DNA of 64,000 nucleotides. It comes from Pseudarthrobacter sulfonivorans. Its GTDB lineage: Bacteria; Actinomycetota; Actinomycetes; Actinomycetales; Micrococcaceae. Where the stretch lies: the NCBI RefSeq assembly GCF_014712225.1, contig NZ_JACXBW010000021.1, positions 1 to 64,000 of the forward strand, in the 5' to 3' direction. The notes under the pieces were generated by a model, which did not search any database, was not told the DNA's origin, and saw nothing but the letters and a program-made list of their open reading frames with translations. The position numbers were made by a program, and so were the translations under genes. Of this stretch, positions 44,275 through 53,382 are shown piece by piece; position 1 is the stretch's first letter, and the number at the start of each line of letters is the position of its first letter.

Positions 44275-44348
44275 GGGCCTTAAAATGGCAGGATGCGGCA
44301 CCGCGCCAACGACGGCCCCCCGCTCTCCAGCGTTCAGAAGGGTGACTC

Positions 44349-45188
44349 ATGGCAAACGCTGCCCCGGCAGGCCGGAGCGCCCGCCGCCCGGGTACGACGG
44401 CCGCGCCGAAGCTTCCGGACGCGGCCGGCGGTGCGGCGACCCACCAGCCGGCCAGCGTCACCTCGCGCGCCCTCGCCCTGCTGGGCACCTTCGATACCGA
44501 GCATTCCGTCCAAAGCCTCAGCTCCATGGCCCGGCGGGCAGGATTGCCGGTGGCCACCGCGCACCGCCTTGCCGGTGATCTGGTGGCCTGGGGCGGACTG
44601 GAAAAGCTGAACGGCGAATACCGGGTGGGCCACCGGATCTGGCGGCTGGGCCTGCTGGCCCCGGCGCAGCAGAACATCGCCGAGGTGGCGGCGCCGTTTA
44701 TGCAGGACGTTCTTTTTGTCACCCACAACGTGGTGAATCTGTTCATTTTGGACGGGGAGGAGGTCCTGCTGGTGGAGCGGATGTCCGGCACGGGGGCGGG
44801 CCAGCCCTTCCGCCGGGTGGGTGCACGCCTGCCGCTGCACGCGAGTGCCGCGGGCAAAATCATGCTCGCCTATGGTGCCAAGGACCTGTTTTCCACCGCG
44901 GTCCAGCGGCTGGAGCCGCATACGCCCCGGACCATTACCCATCCCGCGCTGCTGGCCGCCGAGATCGAGCGGGTCCGCGCCAACGGCTACGCCACCACTG
45001 AGGAGGAAGCCGGGCCGGACAACTATGGCCTGGCTGTCCCGGTGTTCCTGCCGAACAAGCAGGTGGTGGCAGCGCTGGGCATCGTGACCCGGGGCCGCCC
45101 GGCCCCGGTGGGCAGCGTGGTTCCCGTGCTCAACATCGCCGCACGCGGGATCGCCCGCCGACTGGGTGTGGAGCATTTGCCGCAGTAG
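44349..45188 (+). CDS. IclR-family transcriptional regulator
   Basis: A 279-residue IclR regulator with a proline/alanine-rich leader of about 30 residues. The helix-turn-helix (TSRALALLGTFDTEHSVQSL then RRAGLPVATAHRLAGDLVAW) is followed by the effector domain with MSGTGAGQPFRRVGARLPLH and AGKIMLAYGAK and the end NIAARGIARRLG. CAGAAGGGTGACTC precedes the ATG. It is embedded among genes carrying the CTTTCCG-N5-CGGAAAG palindrome and is the best candidate for the protein that binds it. Effector unknown, probably an aromatic compound. Confidence 0.93.
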   Translation: MANAAPAGRSARRPGTTAAPKLPDAAGGAATHQPASVTSRALALLGTFDTEHSVQSLSSMARRAGLPVATAHRLAGDLVAWGGLEKLNGEYRVGHRIWRLGLLAPAQQNIAEVAAPFMQDVLFVTHNVVNLFILDGEEVLLVERMSGTGAGQPFRRVGARLPLHASAAGKIMLAYGAKDLFSTAVQRLEPHTPRTITHPALLAAEIERVRANGYATTEEEAGPDNYGLAVPVFLPNKQVVAALGIVTRGRPAPVGSVVPVLNIAARGIARRLGVEHLPQ

Positions 45189-45220
45189 ATCCTGGCTGCG
45201 CCCGCAGTTGACGTCCGGAT

Positions 45221-45239
45221 CTTTCCGTTGGATGGAATG
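45221..45239. promoter_or_regulatory. IclR-type palindrome C
   Basis: CTTTCCGTTGGATGGAATG keeps the left arm of palindrome A exactly and five of seven bases of the right arm. It lies 114 bases before the reductase-P450 operon. Confidence 0.6.
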
Positions 45240-45352
45240 ACGTCCACGGTATGTGGTGCGAAACACCTAACCTCAAGTAAGCCCTAAAAGCGGCCGGACC
45301 TCCGGCCGAAGCCTGCATGGCAGGCACACCGTTCCACAGGAAGTGAAGACCC

Positions 45353-46318
45353 ATGAGTGCATCTGCAGGAGCCACCATCGACGCCGTGGTCGATCAGGTG
45401 GACGTCGTGGCGGACCAGGTGGTGTCACTGGTGCTGCGGCGGACGGACGGCCGGCAGTTCCAGCCCTGGCAGCCGGGCGCACACATTGATGTCCACGTAG
45501 GGGACGGCCTGGTGCGCCAGTACTCCCTGTGCTCCTCACCGGAGGAGCTGGACCACCTGCGGATCGGTGTCCTGCACGTCCCGGATTCCCGCGGCGGATC
45601 CAAAGCGGTCCACGCCCTGCTGGCCGGGACGCCGCTGACCATCTCCGAGCCGCGCAACAACTTTCCGATGCGTGAGTCGCGGCGTTACCTCTTCCTCGCA
45701 GGCGGCATTGGCATCACTCCGCTGATTCCCATGCTCGAGGCGGCCCACGCTGCCGGCAAGGAATGGACTCTGGTTTATGGCGGCCGAAGCCGGAACACCA
45801 TGGCCTTCGCGCAGCAGCTGGAGGACCGGTACGGTCCGGAGCGTATCCGCATCATTGCCGAGGACGAGGTTGGCCGCCTGGACCTGGACCAGATCCTTGG
45901 CATGCCCCGGGCGCACATGCTGGTCTACGCGTGCGGCCCCGGCGGGCTGCTCGGCGCCGTTGAAGAACGCTGCATGGGGTGGCCCCCCGGCGCCCTGCAC
46001 ACCGAACGCTTCGTGGCATCCACCCTGGGTGCCGCAGCGGCCAACGCACCGTTCGAAGTGGAGCTGGCCCGGACCGGGACCACTGTCACCGTCCCCAACG
46101 ACAAGACCATCCTCGAAGCCGTGGAGGAGGTGGGCGTGCGCGTCCTGTCCTCCTGCCGTGGCGGTCTGTGCGGCACGTGCGAAACCCAAATCATTTCGGG
46201 TGAGCCGGAGCACCGCGACGCAGTGTTGTCGGAAGAGGACCGTGAAGCCGGGGAAGTGATGCTGGTGTGCGTTTCCCGCGCCGCTGCCGGTTGCCCGCGG
46301 CTCGTCCTGGACCTCTAG
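45353..46318 (+). CDS. PDR/VanB-family oxidoreductase (FMN, NAD, C-terminal [2Fe-2S])
   Basis: A 321-residue phthalate-dioxygenase-reductase type protein. The order is a flavin-binding barrel (residues about 10-100; RQYSLCSSPEELDHLRIGVL holds the FMN site), an NAD-binding domain (FLAGGIGITPLIPMLEAAH, VYACGPGGLLGAV) and a C-terminal plant-type ferredoxin (SSCRGGLCGTCETQIISGEP and a last cysteine in MLVCVSRA). It passes electrons from NADH to an oxygenase. The P450 gene starts 46 bases downstream in the same operon, so this single protein probably serves it in place of separate ferredoxin and reductase. Confidence 0.93.
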   Translation: MSASAGATIDAVVDQVDVVADQVVSLVLRRTDGRQFQPWQPGAHIDVHVGDGLVRQYSLCSSPEELDHLRIGVLHVPDSRGGSKAVHALLAGTPLTISEPRNNFPMRESRRYLFLAGGIGITPLIPMLEAAHAAGKEWTLVYGGRSRNTMAFAQQLEDRYGPERIRIIAEDEVGRLDLDQILGMPRAHMLVYACGPGGLLGAVEERCMGWPPGALHTERFVASTLGAAAANAPFEVELARTGTTVTVPNDKTILEAVEEVGVRVLSSCRGGLCGTCETQIISGEPEHRDAVLSEEDREAGEVMLVCVSRAAAGCPRLVLDL

Positions 46319-46364
46319 TCCGCCACCTATCCGCCCAAGTTTTTCCTCACCAGGAGTGTTTCCC

Positions 46365-47564
46365 ATGACCGTTACCACCCATGAAGCCAACGTATTGGGC
46401 GAGGACCCGTTCGAGACGGCGAACCTCCTGGATCCGTACCCCTTCCTGGGGCGGCTCCGCGATGCCGGCGCCGTCTCCTACCTGGAAAGCACCGGCAGCT
46501 ACGCCGTGGCCGGCTATCAGGAGGTCTATGAGGTGCTGACGGACTTCGAAACCTACATCTCCTCCGGTGGCCTGGGCCCCCGGGACATCCGCAAGGACTC
46601 GGGCTGGCGCCCGCCCAGCATCCTCGAATCGGATCCGCCCATCCACACCGTGATGCGCCGGGCGCTCACCGGCGTGATCAATCCCAGCACCGTCCGCGCC
46701 CTTCGCGAGCCGTTCACGCCACCGGCCGCGGAGCTGACGGAGCAGCTGGCGCAGCGTAAGACGTTCGACGCCATCACGGACCTCGCCGAAAAGTACCCCC
46801 TGCGTGTCTTCCCGGACGCGGTGGGGATTCCCGACGTCGGACGTGAACATCTGCTGCCGTACGGCAACATGGTGTTCAACGCCTTCGGCCCGGAGAACTA
46901 CATCTTCAAGCAGGCTTTCGCCCAGGGTGACGAACACGCTGCCGCGGTGATGCGGAACTGCCAGCGTGAAAACCTGGACGACACCGGCTTCGGCGCCCAG
47001 ATCTGGAAGCGCGTGGAGGACGGCCTCATCACGGAGCAGCAGGCCACACTGCTGGTCCGGGCCCTGCTGTCCGCCGGCGTCGACACCACCATCTTTGGCA
47101 TCGGCAATACACTCTCGGTCTTGGCGCGCTACCCGGAGGCCTGGGCCCAGCTGCGTGAGAACCCCAAGATGGCCAAATTCGCCGTCGACGAGGCGCTGCG
47201 CCTGGAATCGCCGTTCCAGAAGTTCCACCGGACCGTTGCCGTGGACACCGTCCTGGGCGGAGTTCACCTGCCGGCGGGCGCCAAGGTCCTGGTGTTCCTC
47301 GGAGCCGCGAACCGTGACCCGCGCAAGTGGGGCGAGAACGCGGATGACTTCGATCTCAACCGCAATGCGTCGGGCCACGTCGCGTTTGGAATGGGTCTGC
47401 ACCAGTGCGTCGGGCAGCCCATCGCCAGGCTCGAAATGGAAATCGTGCTGCAGCAGCTTCTCGAGCGGGTGGCTGCCATCGAACCGGACGGCGCGCCGGT
47501 GCCGATCCTGCACAACGTGCTCCGCGGGTTCGAGTCCCTGCCGGTACGGATCACGGCGGCTTAG
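46365..47564 (+). CDS. Cytochrome P450, CYP199-like (4-methoxybenzoate demethylase type)
   Basis: A 399-residue soluble bacterial P450. The heme loop VAFGMGLHQCVGQPIARLE has Cys348, the helix-I motif is SAGVDTTIFGI, and the ExxR is in DEALRLESP. Several long stretches recall CYP199A of Rhodopseudomonas: DPYPFLGRLRDAGAVSYL, GWRPPSILESDPP, YPLRVFPDAVGI, LLPYGNMVFNAFGPEN. That family hydroxylates or O-demethylates para-substituted benzoates such as 4-methoxybenzoate. ATG at 46365 follows CAGGAGTGTTTCCC. Electrons would come from the reductase just upstream. Demethylation would release formaldehyde. The substrate is inferred from memory of the family. Confidence 0.9.
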   Translation: MTVTTHEANVLGEDPFETANLLDPYPFLGRLRDAGAVSYLESTGSYAVAGYQEVYEVLTDFETYISSGGLGPRDIRKDSGWRPPSILESDPPIHTVMRRALTGVINPSTVRALREPFTPPAAELTEQLAQRKTFDAITDLAEKYPLRVFPDAVGIPDVGREHLLPYGNMVFNAFGPENYIFKQAFAQGDEHAAAVMRNCQRENLDDTGFGAQIWKRVEDGLITEQQATLLVRALLSAGVDTTIFGIGNTLSVLARYPEAWAQLRENPKMAKFAVDEALRLESPFQKFHRTVAVDTVLGGVHLPAGAKVLVFLGAANRDPRKWGENADDFDLNRNASGHVAFGMGLHQCVGQPIARLEMEIVLQQLLERVAAIEPDGAPVPILHNVLRGFESLPVRITAA

Positions 47565-47607
47565 GTCTTTGGATTTGTTGGGTGGGGCCTGAACGTACTC
47601 ATCCCTG

Positions 47608-48816
47608 TCAGGCCGCGCCGCTGATCACCCGGTCACGCCCGGCAAGAACACCCGTCACGGCGAGAACCGCCATGAGGCCTGCGGTGACGAGGAGCGGAAG
47701 CGTCCAGCCCCCGCTCAGGTCGCGAAGGCCGCCGAACATCACGGGCCCCACCGCAGCCAGACCGTAGCCAACAGATTGGGCCATGCCGGACAACGATGCT
47801 GCCTGCGGGTAATTGACGGTCCGGAGGCTGAACAGCGACAGGGCGATGACAATGAGGCTCCCGCACCCGATTGCCCCAAGAAGGACCCACAGCAAGACGA
47901 GGTCCGGCGCAAATGCCAGCCCCAGAAACGTGACGCACGTGAGCGCGCCGCTCGTGAAGGATACGAGCCGTTGGTCCGAACCCCGGTGGAGGATTCCCCC
48001 GGCGGCGAGGCTGGCGAACACGCTGATGAGCAGGAAGACGGACAGGTGGATGCCTGCGGTAGTGGCGGGAACCCCGCGGCTTTGTTCGATGGTGGGCAGC
48101 CATGCCATGAGGACGTAGAAGGCGATCGACTGCAGTCCCATGAAGATCGTCACCTGCCAGCCCAGGGCTGAGGCCCAGGGCGACCGGTAGGCGGCGTCCG
48201 GCCTGGCGGCGTGCGCACTGCCCAACGTGTGCCGGCGCAGCCACGGCAAAAGCACCGCCATGGCGATGAGAGCCAGTCCCACCCAGATTCCGAGGGCAAG
48301 CCGCCATCCCGCCGGGGACGTTTGTGCCACAGGGACGACGACGGCGGCCCCGATCGCGGCGAAGGCGGCCTGTGTGGCGGTGTAGCTTCCGGTGACCTGG
48401 CTGACCCTCATGGGGAAGTCCCGCTTTACGAGGGACGGCACCAGGACATTGAGAAACGCGATAGCCAGGCCGATCAGTGCGGTGCCCGCCCAGATGAAGC
48501 CGGGCACGGGCAAGGAGCGAAGCACGATGCCCGAGGCGAGGAACAGCAGGGACATCCACAGGGCCCGGTCGAGACCCAGGCGGGAAGCGAAGGCCGGCGC
48601 CACGGGTGAGAACACTGCAAAAGCAATGAGCGGAAGACCCGTGAGGAACCCTGCTGCGGCGCCGGATAACTCAAGGTCGCCGCTGATGTTCGCGAGAACC
48701 GGTCCCACGCTGACAAAGGACACCCGAAGGTTAACGGCGATGAGCAGGAGGCCGATGAAGGCGAAGCCGAACCTGACAGGGCGGTCCGGAGCGTTTCTGG
48801 TTGCAGCGGGCATCAT
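47608..48816 (-). CDS. MFS transporter, CynX/NimT family
   Basis: A 402-residue transporter with about twelve helices. FIGLLLIAVNLRVSFVSVGP, LSGAAAGFLTGLPLIAFAVF and the later SLSGMAQSVGYGLAAVGPV are typical of the CynX/NimT branch (cyanate and nitroimidazole type exporters or importers). The frame is open beyond 48816, but the two adjacent ATGs there follow an AAGGA and fit the family start. It is divergent from the cre-like operon, sharing a 266-base promoter region with palindrome D. It may carry an aromatic substrate or product of the adjacent pathway. Confidence 0.85.
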   Translation of the reverse strand: MMPAATRNAPDRPVRFGFAFIGLLLIAVNLRVSFVSVGPVLANISGDLELSGAAAGFLTGLPLIAFAVFSPVAPAFASRLGLDRALWMSLLFLASGIVLRSLPVPGFIWAGTALIGLAIAFLNVLVPSLVKRDFPMRVSQVTGSYTATQAAFAAIGAAVVVPVAQTSPAGWRLALGIWVGLALIAMAVLLPWLRRHTLGSAHAARPDAAYRSPWASALGWQVTIFMGLQSIAFYVLMAWLPTIEQSRGVPATTAGIHLSVFLLISVFASLAAGGILHRGSDQRLVSFTSGALTCVTFLGLAFAPDLVLLWVLLGAIGCGSLIVIALSLFSLRTVNYPQAASLSGMAQSVGYGLAAVGPVMFGGLRDLSGGWTLPLLVTAGLMAVLAVTGVLAGRDRVISGAA

Positions 48817-48964
48817 GCGTTCTTCCATCCTTGGGAGGTAAAGCGCGTCCGTTGCGCCCATCCGGTTCCGCACTGTCAGATCAAAGCAGCCTCTGACTAG
48901 GCGTTTCATTTGCCGTCAACATACCGTATGCCGCCCCGGACCCGGGCGGGCCCGCGAGCAGGTC

Positions 48965-48983
48965 ACTTCCGCCCAGTGGAAGC
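48965..48983. promoter_or_regulatory. IclR-type palindrome D upstream of the cre-like operon
   Basis: ACTTCCGCCCAGTGGAAGC keeps the TTCCG-N5-(C/T)GGAA core of palindromes A-C with weaker outer bases. It lies 100 bases before the P450 start and 149 bases from the divergent transporter. Confidence 0.5.
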
Positions 48984-49082
48984 CGGGCCTACCCACCCGC
49001 CAGTGATGTGGACCACACTGGAGCCTAAGAAGCCGGCCACCCCCAACGGGTGCCGGGCGGAACCAAGTCACCAGGAGTCAAG

Positions 49083-50360
49083 ATGTCATCGTCGACAGAA
49101 ACGGCTGGCCGCTGTCCTTTCGGGTACGGCGCCGAAGCCCCCGCCGGGCACCACGGCTACGAGCCCTTCCAGATGAAGGATCCCTTCACCGCCTACGCCG
49201 AACTGCGGACCGAGCAGCCCGTGATGTTCGATGAGCGCGTGGGCCTCTACGTCGTCTCCCGCTATGACGACATCAAGGCCGTCTTCGAGGACTGGGAAAC
49301 CTTCTCCAGCGAAAACGCCCAGGCACCCGTCCGTGAACGCGGCGCCGCCGCCAGGAAGATCATGGAAGAGGGCGGCTTCACCGCCTATTCCGGCCTGTCC
49401 GCCCGCCGCCCGCCGGAGCACACCCGCATCCGCGCCGTGGTCCAGAAGGCGTTCACGCCCCGCCGCTACAAGGCGCTGGAGCCCTTCATCAGGGAAAACG
49501 TCGTCAAACTGCTCGAAAAAATGCTTTCCCGCGAAGAACGCCGCGGCGACCTGGTCAAGGACCTCGCTTACGACGTCCCCACCATCACCATCCTGACGCT
49601 GATCGGTGCCGACGTCTCCCAGGTGGACACCTTCAAGCGCTGGTCCGATTCCCGCGCCGCCATGACCTGGGGCGACCTGACCGACGACGAACAGATCCCG
49701 CACGCCCACAACCTGGTGGAGTACTGGCAGGAATGCCTCCGCCTCGTAAGGGTGGCCCACGAACAGGGCGGCGACAACCTCACCGGCGACCTCGTCAAGG
49801 CCCAGCAGGACGGAGCGGAAATCTCGGACCACGAGATCGCCTCCGTCCTCTACAGCCTGCTTTTCGCCGGCCACGAAACCACCACCACCCTGATCTCCAA
49901 CGCACTGCGCGAGCTCCTGGCCCGCCCCGACCAGTGGCAGCAGCTCGTGGCGGAACCCAAAAAGATCCCCGCCGCCATCGACGAGGTCCTCCGCTACGCC
50001 GGCTCCATCGTCGGCTGGCGCCGCAAGGCCCTCAAGGACACCGAGGTGGGCGGCGTCGCCATCGAGGAAGGCTCCCAGCTGCTGCTGCTGATGGGCTCGG
50101 CCAACCGCGACGAGAGCAAGTTCGAAGCCGGCGAGGACTTCAACATCACCCGCCCCAACGCCCGCGAGCACCTCTCCTTCGGCTTCGGCATCCACTACTG
50201 CCTGGGCAACATGCTCGCCAAGCTCCAGGCCAAGATCGCGCTCGAGGAAGTGGCCCGGCTCGCCCCTGACCTGCAGCTCGAGGATCCGGACGGCATCGCC
50301 TTCCGCGAAAACCTCTCCTTCCGGGTCCCCGAGACCGTTCCTGTCAGCTGGAAGGCCTAA
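49083..50360 (+). CDS. creJ: Cytochrome P450 of the alkylphenol (cre-like) operon
   Basis: A 425-residue P450. The heme loop LSFGFGIHYCLGNMLAKLQ contains Cys373, helix I is LLFAGHETTTTLISNALREL, and the ExxR is in DEVLRYAG. ATG at 49083 follows CAGGAGTCAAG. It is the first gene of an eight-gene, tightly packed operon whose other products equal those of the C. glutamicum cre system, where CreJ with CreE and CreF oxidises the methyl group of a phosphorylated alkylphenol. The assignment therefore rests on family plus gene context; residue-level identity was not measured. Palindrome D lies upstream. Confidence 0.85.
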   Translation: MSSSTETAGRCPFGYGAEAPAGHHGYEPFQMKDPFTAYAELRTEQPVMFDERVGLYVVSRYDDIKAVFEDWETFSSENAQAPVRERGAAARKIMEEGGFTAYSGLSARRPPEHTRIRAVVQKAFTPRRYKALEPFIRENVVKLLEKMLSREERRGDLVKDLAYDVPTITILTLIGADVSQVDTFKRWSDSRAAMTWGDLTDDEQIPHAHNLVEYWQECLRLVRVAHEQGGDNLTGDLVKAQQDGAEISDHEIASVLYSLLFAGHETTTTLISNALRELLARPDQWQQLVAEPKKIPAAIDEVLRYAGSIVGWRRKALKDTEVGGVAIEEGSQLLLLMGSANRDESKFEAGEDFNITRPNAREHLSFGFGIHYCLGNMLAKLQAKIALEEVARLAPDLQLEDPDGIAFRENLSFRVPETVPVSWKA

Positions 50361-50365
50361 ATCCC

Positions 50366-51445
50366 ATGCAAAGCAACGAATACATCCAGTTCTTCGACGG
50401 CGGAGTCACGCCGACGCTTGAAAACCTTGGCGGCAAGGGCGCATCCCTGGTCACCATGACCTCCGCCGGCATGCCCGTCCCGCCCGGCTTTGTGGTCACC
50501 ACCGCGCAGTTCGACACGTTTATGCACGAAGCCGGCATCACCGCCAAGATCAACCAGCTGCTCGCCGACCTCGACCCTGAGGACATGAAGCAGGTGGACA
50601 AGATCTCCGCCGCCATCCGCGAGGACATCTGCTCCCGGCCGGTGCCCCAGGCCATGCGTGAACTCACCGTGGGCGCCTACGAGTCGCTCATGGCCCGCTT
50701 CGACGCCCCGGTCCCGGTGGCCGTCCGCTCCAGCGCCACCGCGGAAGACCTGCCGGACGCCTCCTTCGCCGGCCAGCAGGACACCTACCTGTGGCTCGAC
50801 GGCGTCAAGGCAGTCACCGAGCACATCCGCCAGTGTTGGGCCTCACTCTTCACCTCCCGGGCCATCATCTACCGGCTCAAAAACAACATTCCCAACGAGG
50901 GCCTCTCCATGGCGGTCGTCGTACAGAAAATGGTCAACTCGCGGGTCTCCGGCGTCGCCATCACCATGGACCCCACCAACGGGGACCGCTCCAAAATCAC
51001 CATCGATTCCTCCTACGGAGTGGGGGAGATGGTGGTGTCCGGCCAGGTCACCCCGGACAACATTGTGCTGGACAAGGTCACGCTCGCCGTCGTGAACGAG
51101 CACCTCGGCGACAAGCACGCCGAACTCGTTCCGGACACAGGTGCCAAACGCCTCGTGGAACGGGAGGTCGACGCCGAACGCCGCGGCCGCCGCAGCCTCA
51201 CCGATGCGGAACTCACCGCCGTCGCGCAGATGGCCAAGCGGGCCGAGAAGCACTACAAGTGCCCGCAGGACATCGAATGGGCCCTCGACGCGGACCTGCC
51301 CGACGGCGAAAACCTGCTGCTGCTGCAGTCCCGGCCGGAGACCGTGCACTCGTCCAAACCAGCACCGCAAACCGCCCCCCAGCCGGTCGTCTCCGGCGGC
51401 TTTTTCAGCGGCTTCAGTGCCACCGTTCCCAAGCAGGCCGTTTAG
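50366..51445 (+). CDS. Phenol-phosphorylating enzyme, ATP-grasp component (CreH/CreI, phenylphosphate-synthase-like)
   Basis: A 359-residue protein equal to the N-terminal nucleotide-binding domain of PEP synthase. It has ENLGGKGASLVTMTSAGMPV, AVRSSATAEDLPDASFAGQQ, VSGVAITMDPT and the closing LLLLQSRPETV. The swivelling histidine domain is absent here and encoded by the next gene. This split, about 39 kDa plus about 70 kDa, is that of phenylphosphate synthase of Thauera and of the CreH/CreI pair of C. glutamicum, which phosphorylates 4-cresol with ATP. I cannot say which of the two cre letters applies. It starts five bases after the P450 stop. Confidence 0.85.
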   Translation: MQSNEYIQFFDGGVTPTLENLGGKGASLVTMTSAGMPVPPGFVVTTAQFDTFMHEAGITAKINQLLADLDPEDMKQVDKISAAIREDICSRPVPQAMRELTVGAYESLMARFDAPVPVAVRSSATAEDLPDASFAGQQDTYLWLDGVKAVTEHIRQCWASLFTSRAIIYRLKNNIPNEGLSMAVVVQKMVNSRVSGVAITMDPTNGDRSKITIDSSYGVGEMVVSGQVTPDNIVLDKVTLAVVNEHLGDKHAELVPDTGAKRLVEREVDAERRGRRSLTDAELTAVAQMAKRAEKHYKCPQDIEWALDADLPDGENLLLLQSRPETVHSSKPAPQTAPQPVVSGGFFSGFSATVPKQAV

Positions 51446-51513
51446 GCCCGAAATCCCTGTCAGTCCGCTTTCCCAACCAAGGCTCACCGTTGAGCCCTCT
51501 TGAAAGGACCGCC

Positions 51514-53382
51514 ATGTCCCTGAAGTCCTTCCCCAAACCCTCCGAGCTCACGGTCCCCGCCGGCGCCGAGGGCTGGGAAAAGATCTACCCGTACTATCTG
51601 GTCTTCCAGGACAAGCTCAAGGAGCAGGAGGACGCAAAGTTCTGGTTCTGCGACAGCCAGCACTGGCCCACCGTCTTCAAGCCCTTTGAGACCATCGGCG
51701 GCGAGTTCGCGGTCAAGTGCCTGGGCCAGTACAACGCCAGGCACCTGATGATCCCCAACGCCAACGGCATCGAGTTCCGCATCCACCTGGGCTACCTCTA
51801 CATGTCGCCCATCCCGGTGCCGGAGGACCAGATCGCCGCCCGCGTGCCCCTTTTCGAACAGCGGGTGGGCCACTACTTCCAGAACTGGGAACAGCTGCTC
51901 AAGGACTGGCACGTCAAGGTCAAGGGCACCATCGAGGAGATGGAAACCATCTCCTTCCCCAAACTCCCGGACATGGTCCCGATGGAGGACATCACCTCCG
52001 GCAAGGGAAAGGACGGGTCCGAGAAGCTGCTGGAAAGCTATGACCGCCTCATCCAGCTCGCCTACCAGAACTGGCAGTACCACTTCGAATTCCTGAACCT
52101 GGGCTACATCGCCTACCTGGACTTCTTCAACTTCTGCAAGCAGGTCTTCCCCAACGTCCCGGACCAGTCCATCGCCACCATGGTGCAGGGCGTGAACATG
52201 GAACTCTTCCGCCCCGACGACGAGCTCAAAGGCCTGGCCAAGCTCGCCGTGGAACTGGGGCTGCAGGCCCACTTCGGGAACACGGACGACGTCGATGCCA
52301 CCTTGGGTGCCGTCGCTTCGGCTCCCGGCGGGGACCGTTGGATCGCCCAGTACGAAGGTGCCAAGGACCCGTGGTTCAACTTCACCGTGGGCAACGGCTT
52401 CTACGGCCACGACAAGTACTGGAACGAGCACCAGGAGATCCCGCTGGGCTACATCGCGGACTACATCCGCCGCGTGGATGAGGGCCAGGAAATCATGCGC
52501 CCCGTTGAAGCCCTCATCGCCGAACGCGACCGCATCATCGAGGAGTACCGCGACCTCCTCGAGGGCGACAACCAGGCCATCTTCGACGCCAAGCGCGGCC
52601 TCGCAGCCACCGCCTACCCCTACGTGGAGAACCACAACTTCTACATCGAGCACTGGACCATGGGCGTCTTCTGGCGCAAGATCCGCGAACTGTCCCGCAT
52701 GATGCAGGCGGAGGGCTTCTGGACCGAACCGGACGACCTGCTCTACCTGGGCCGCAACGAGGTCCGCGACGCACTCTTTGACCTGGTCACCGGCTGGGGC
52801 GTCGGCGCCAAGCCCATCGGCCCCGATTACTGGCCGGAGGAGATCGAACGGCGCCGCGGCATCGTCGACGCCCTCAAGACCGCCCGTCCCGCACCGGCCC
52901 TGAACACTCCGCCGGAAATCATCACCGAACCTTTCACCCGGATGCTCTGGGGCATCACCACGGAGCAGGTCCAGCAGTGGCTGGGTGCCGGCGAAGAGGT
53001 GGAGGGCGGCGGACTCCGCGGCATGGCAGCGTCCCCCGGTGTGGTGGAAGGCCTGGCCCGCGTGGTTACCGATGCCGACCAGCTCTCCGAAATCCAGCAG
53101 GGCGAGATCCTGGTGGCCACCGTGACGGCACCGTCCTGGGGACCGATCTTCGGCAAGATCAAAGCCACGGTCACGGACATCGGCGGCATGATGAGCCACG
53201 CCGCGATTGTCTGCCGCGAGTACGGCCTGCCGGCGGTGACCGGAACCGGTTCCGCCTCCACCACCATCAAGACCGGCCAGCGGCTGCGTGTTGACGGGAC
53301 GAAGGGCACTGTCCAGATCCTCGACGCCGAGGAGGACCTGGTGGTGACCGGCCCCGGCGCTCACAGCCACAGCCATGTCTGA
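51514..53382 (+). CDS. Phenol-phosphorylating enzyme, catalytic histidine component (CreH/CreI, phenylphosphate-synthase-like)
   Basis: A 622-residue protein. The first 480 residues form a large substrate domain specific to this group (WFCDSQHWPTVFKPFETIGG, YPYVENHNFYIEHWTMGVFW). The last 100 residues are the mobile phosphohistidine domain of PEP-utilising enzymes, with His562 in DIGGMMSHAAIVCREYGLPA. In phenylphosphate synthase the equivalent histidine accepts the phosphoryl group from ATP and passes it to the phenol. A histidine-rich tail HSHSHV ends the protein. GAAAGGACCGCC precedes the ATG, and the stop overlaps the next gene by eight bases. Confidence 0.87.
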   Translation: MSLKSFPKPSELTVPAGAEGWEKIYPYYLVFQDKLKEQEDAKFWFCDSQHWPTVFKPFETIGGEFAVKCLGQYNARHLMIPNANGIEFRIHLGYLYMSPIPVPEDQIAARVPLFEQRVGHYFQNWEQLLKDWHVKVKGTIEEMETISFPKLPDMVPMEDITSGKGKDGSEKLLESYDRLIQLAYQNWQYHFEFLNLGYIAYLDFFNFCKQVFPNVPDQSIATMVQGVNMELFRPDDELKGLAKLAVELGLQAHFGNTDDVDATLGAVASAPGGDRWIAQYEGAKDPWFNFTVGNGFYGHDKYWNEHQEIPLGYIADYIRRVDEGQEIMRPVEALIAERDRIIEEYRDLLEGDNQAIFDAKRGLAATAYPYVENHNFYIEHWTMGVFWRKIRELSRMMQAEGFWTEPDDLLYLGRNEVRDALFDLVTGWGVGAKPIGPDYWPEEIERRRGIVDALKTARPAPALNTPPEIITEPFTRMLWGITTEQVQQWLGAGEEVEGGGLRGMAASPGVVEGLARVVTDADQLSEIQQGEILVATVTAPSWGPIFGKIKATVTDIGGMMSHAAIVCREYGLPAVTGTGSASTTIKTGQRLRVDGTKGTVQILDAEEDLVVTGPGAHSHSHV

